From Rhinopomastus cyanomelas (taxonomy: Eukaryota; Chordata; Aves; Bucerotiformes; Rhinopomastidae), in the NCBI GenBank assembly GCA_013400115.1, contig VXBP01008597.1:248001-312000 (forward strand): a stretch of 64,000 nucleotides of DNA, read 5' to 3'. Made by a program: the position numbers and the translations under genes. Shown one piece after another: positions 62,598 through 64,000 of this stretch (within the stretch, counting starts at the first letter, position 1; the number at the start of each line of letters is the position of its first letter). The notes below the pieces were generated by a model. The model was not told where the DNA came from, searched no databases, and saw only the letters and a list, made by a program, of their open reading frames with translations.

Positions 62598-62620
62598 TTT
62601 TTTTTTTTTTAAAAAAAAAA
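62598..62620. repeat. Oligo(T)-oligo(A) tract
   Basis: Thirteen T followed directly by ten A, a self-complementary run within the probable CNOT4 3'UTR. Confidence 0.8.
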
Positions 62621-63416
62621 GAGAGAGTGACAGAGGAGACAGACTGAAGTAAATATCACTCGTGTTTCAGCTGCTTAGATTAGGTATACACTAGGTATTA
62701 AATCTGTGAATACTTTTAAAACATTAAGGTTTACTTTAAATCTAAAGCCAAAATGAAAGAAAAACCTTATTCTCCTCTCTTTAAACCACTCTTTAGCAAC
62801 ATACCAGTTTCTCATAGCTCTAAGTGTTTTGTCTTTCAACACACTTCAGGTCAAACTCTGACTGCCGCATTAAAAAAAACCAAAACCAGAACCAACCCAA
62901 CATAGCAATTTTCTCATGTAGTGCCACTCTGAACGCAAAATAAATGCCAGGCCACTGCTTGCCCCACTTCAGTTCAGCAACTGCATTTAAATTAAAACAC
63001 TTTTTTCATGTGTCTGCATTTGACTCTGCACTGGATTTTCTTTCCATACTGCAGACTGACACTTTCCCACTAGGCAGAAATACTCATGTGCGAAAGACGT
63101 TAAGACAGTAATATTCTCATGAAGAGACTGCATTTTGATTTCTCTCTCTTTTTTTTCCCCCTTAGAATGGTTAGAAAATATTTCAAGCAGTGTATTTAAA
63201 ACACTGGCTCAGCAGAAAATTAACAATAAGATATGGTCATGACCCTGTGATGGCATTGCATTTGGGGGGGGGAGGTTTGATCAGGAACTGGATTCTTCAG
63301 AAAGAAAGATATGACAGGGAACAGTAGGTGGGCATGGGGAGGAGTCAGGGTGGGACACTTCCTGCATTTCTAACGTTTTGGGTTTTATTTTTCTTTTTTA
63401 CTTTTTTCCTCCTTTC

Positions 63417-63718
63417 CTAATGACGATCCAGTGCTGAGCTCTGTAGTAGATCTGTGGGGGTTTTACTGGGGGGTCTGAATGCTGTCTGAAAGCCTGGAGG
63501 TGGGGAATGGAAGCTGGTGGGGTTTGAAGGAGGAGAATAGGGATTCCAACTGGCTCTGTGCAGAGGGATCTGTGTGCCGAAGGGGTTACTGTGGTGGGAC
63601 TGTGATGGTGCTGCACTGGGGCCGTCCACTTCTGTGAGGGCCTGAAGAGATTTTAGCCAATGTGGAGGATTGTCATCTTGAAGGGTGTCTAAACTGTTTC
63701 CTGTGGAGGCTGGGATAC
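63417..63718 (-). CDS. CNOT4: CNOT4, last coding exon
   Basis: C-terminal exon (about 100 residues) of CNOT4, the RING E3 ubiquitin ligase and RNA-binding subunit associated with CCR4-NOT. The frame reads IPASTGNSLDTLQDDNPPHW, LKSLQALTE, then a Pro/Ser-rich tail HRASWNPYSPPSNPTSFHSP and TPTDLLQSSALDRH before TAG. This nearly matches the long mammalian isoform with the same end. Acceptor TTCACAG at 63725-63719; the exon begins in phase 1. The RING, RRM and the alternative shorter C-terminus would lie to the right, outside the window. Confidence 0.96.
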
Positions 63719-64000
63719 CTGTGAAGAGAAGAAAAAAAAAACCAGGGATACAGGTAAGTCAGAGCAGAAGCAGTAAGCTGAGCATGAAGGAAGTCAATTT
63801 AACCTAATAAAAAGCAACAATGAAAAAACATGATTAGTTTATACAGAGAATGAATTTTACATTATTATATAGAATTACCCTTCCTACAAAACATTTTAAC
63901 ATTAAATCCAGACAGGAGAAAGTTCCTTCTCAGAGCACCTCTGCATAAGTCACAATTTTTTCTATTAAACATCCTGCACAAATCCTGAATCCCTGCAGAT

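Larger units (their letters stand above)
54401..63416. other. Region between the convergent SUSD3-like gene and CNOT4
   Basis: Left end is the SUSD3-like 3'UTR; right end is the CNOT4 3'UTR. One plus-oriented CR1 (56098-56590) is embedded. The 56600-62300 stretch is A-rich in places with no gene, RNA or repeat that I recognise. Confidence 0.7.

Noticed and set aside
1..64000. CRISPR arrays, operons or bacterial features
   Set aside because: The window is spliced vertebrate DNA; no regularly spaced short repeats or polycistronic layout are present.

Overview
This is vertebrate nuclear DNA, almost certainly from a bird. About twenty CR1 LINE fragments lie on both strands, Alu/L1-type repeats are absent, one solo LTR resembles a family common in bird genomes, and the genes are split into short exons with GT/AG introns. 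The gene order matches the human 7q33 block (WDR91, STRA8, SLC23A4 pseudogene, CNOT4). The many similar CR1 copies suggest a lineage with an active CR1 history, but I cannot name the species. Known defects are a 315-base run of N at 28536-28850 and single Ns at 16933 and 25404.

Layout. (1) 230-2293, minus: the first two coding exons of WDR91, an endosome/lysosome maturation factor; the rest lies left of the window. (2) 2370-2640: a CpG-rich promoter with two oppositely oriented ZNF143/THAP11-type motifs, three CCAAT boxes, an E-box and an NRF1-like core. (3) 3235-16075, plus: STRA8, the retinoic-acid-induced meiotic-entry factor, eight coding exons. It is head-to-head with WDR91, with 941 bp between the two start codons. 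(4) 20756-44603, minus: an intact 12-exon, 624-residue SLC23-family transporter, best read as SLC23A4 (sodium-dependent nucleobase transporter), which survives in humans only as a pseudogene. (5) 49746-54400, plus: a five-exon, 308-residue type I membrane protein with a signal peptide, one sushi domain, one membrane helix and a cytoplasmic tail. It resembles SUSD3 but sits at an unexpected locus. (6) 63417-63718, minus: the last coding exon of CNOT4, the E3 ligase of the CCR4-NOT complex; its 3'UTR runs leftward.

These genes do not form a pathway; the block is conserved synteny. The points that deserve attention are the SUSD3-like gene, the intact SLC23A4 with an acidic (nucleobase-type) signature residue, the apparent weakening of STRA8's basic region, the paired-motif divergent promoter, and a chimeric SINE at 4496-4667 that joins a decayed tRNA-Lys head to a CR1 tail.

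The remaining sequence is introns and intergenic DNA filled with CR1 fragments, several nested or in opposed orientation. All exon boundaries were placed by eye from family homology, reading-frame phase and GT/AG sites; every junction of the three complete genes joins in phase without a frameshift or premature stop.
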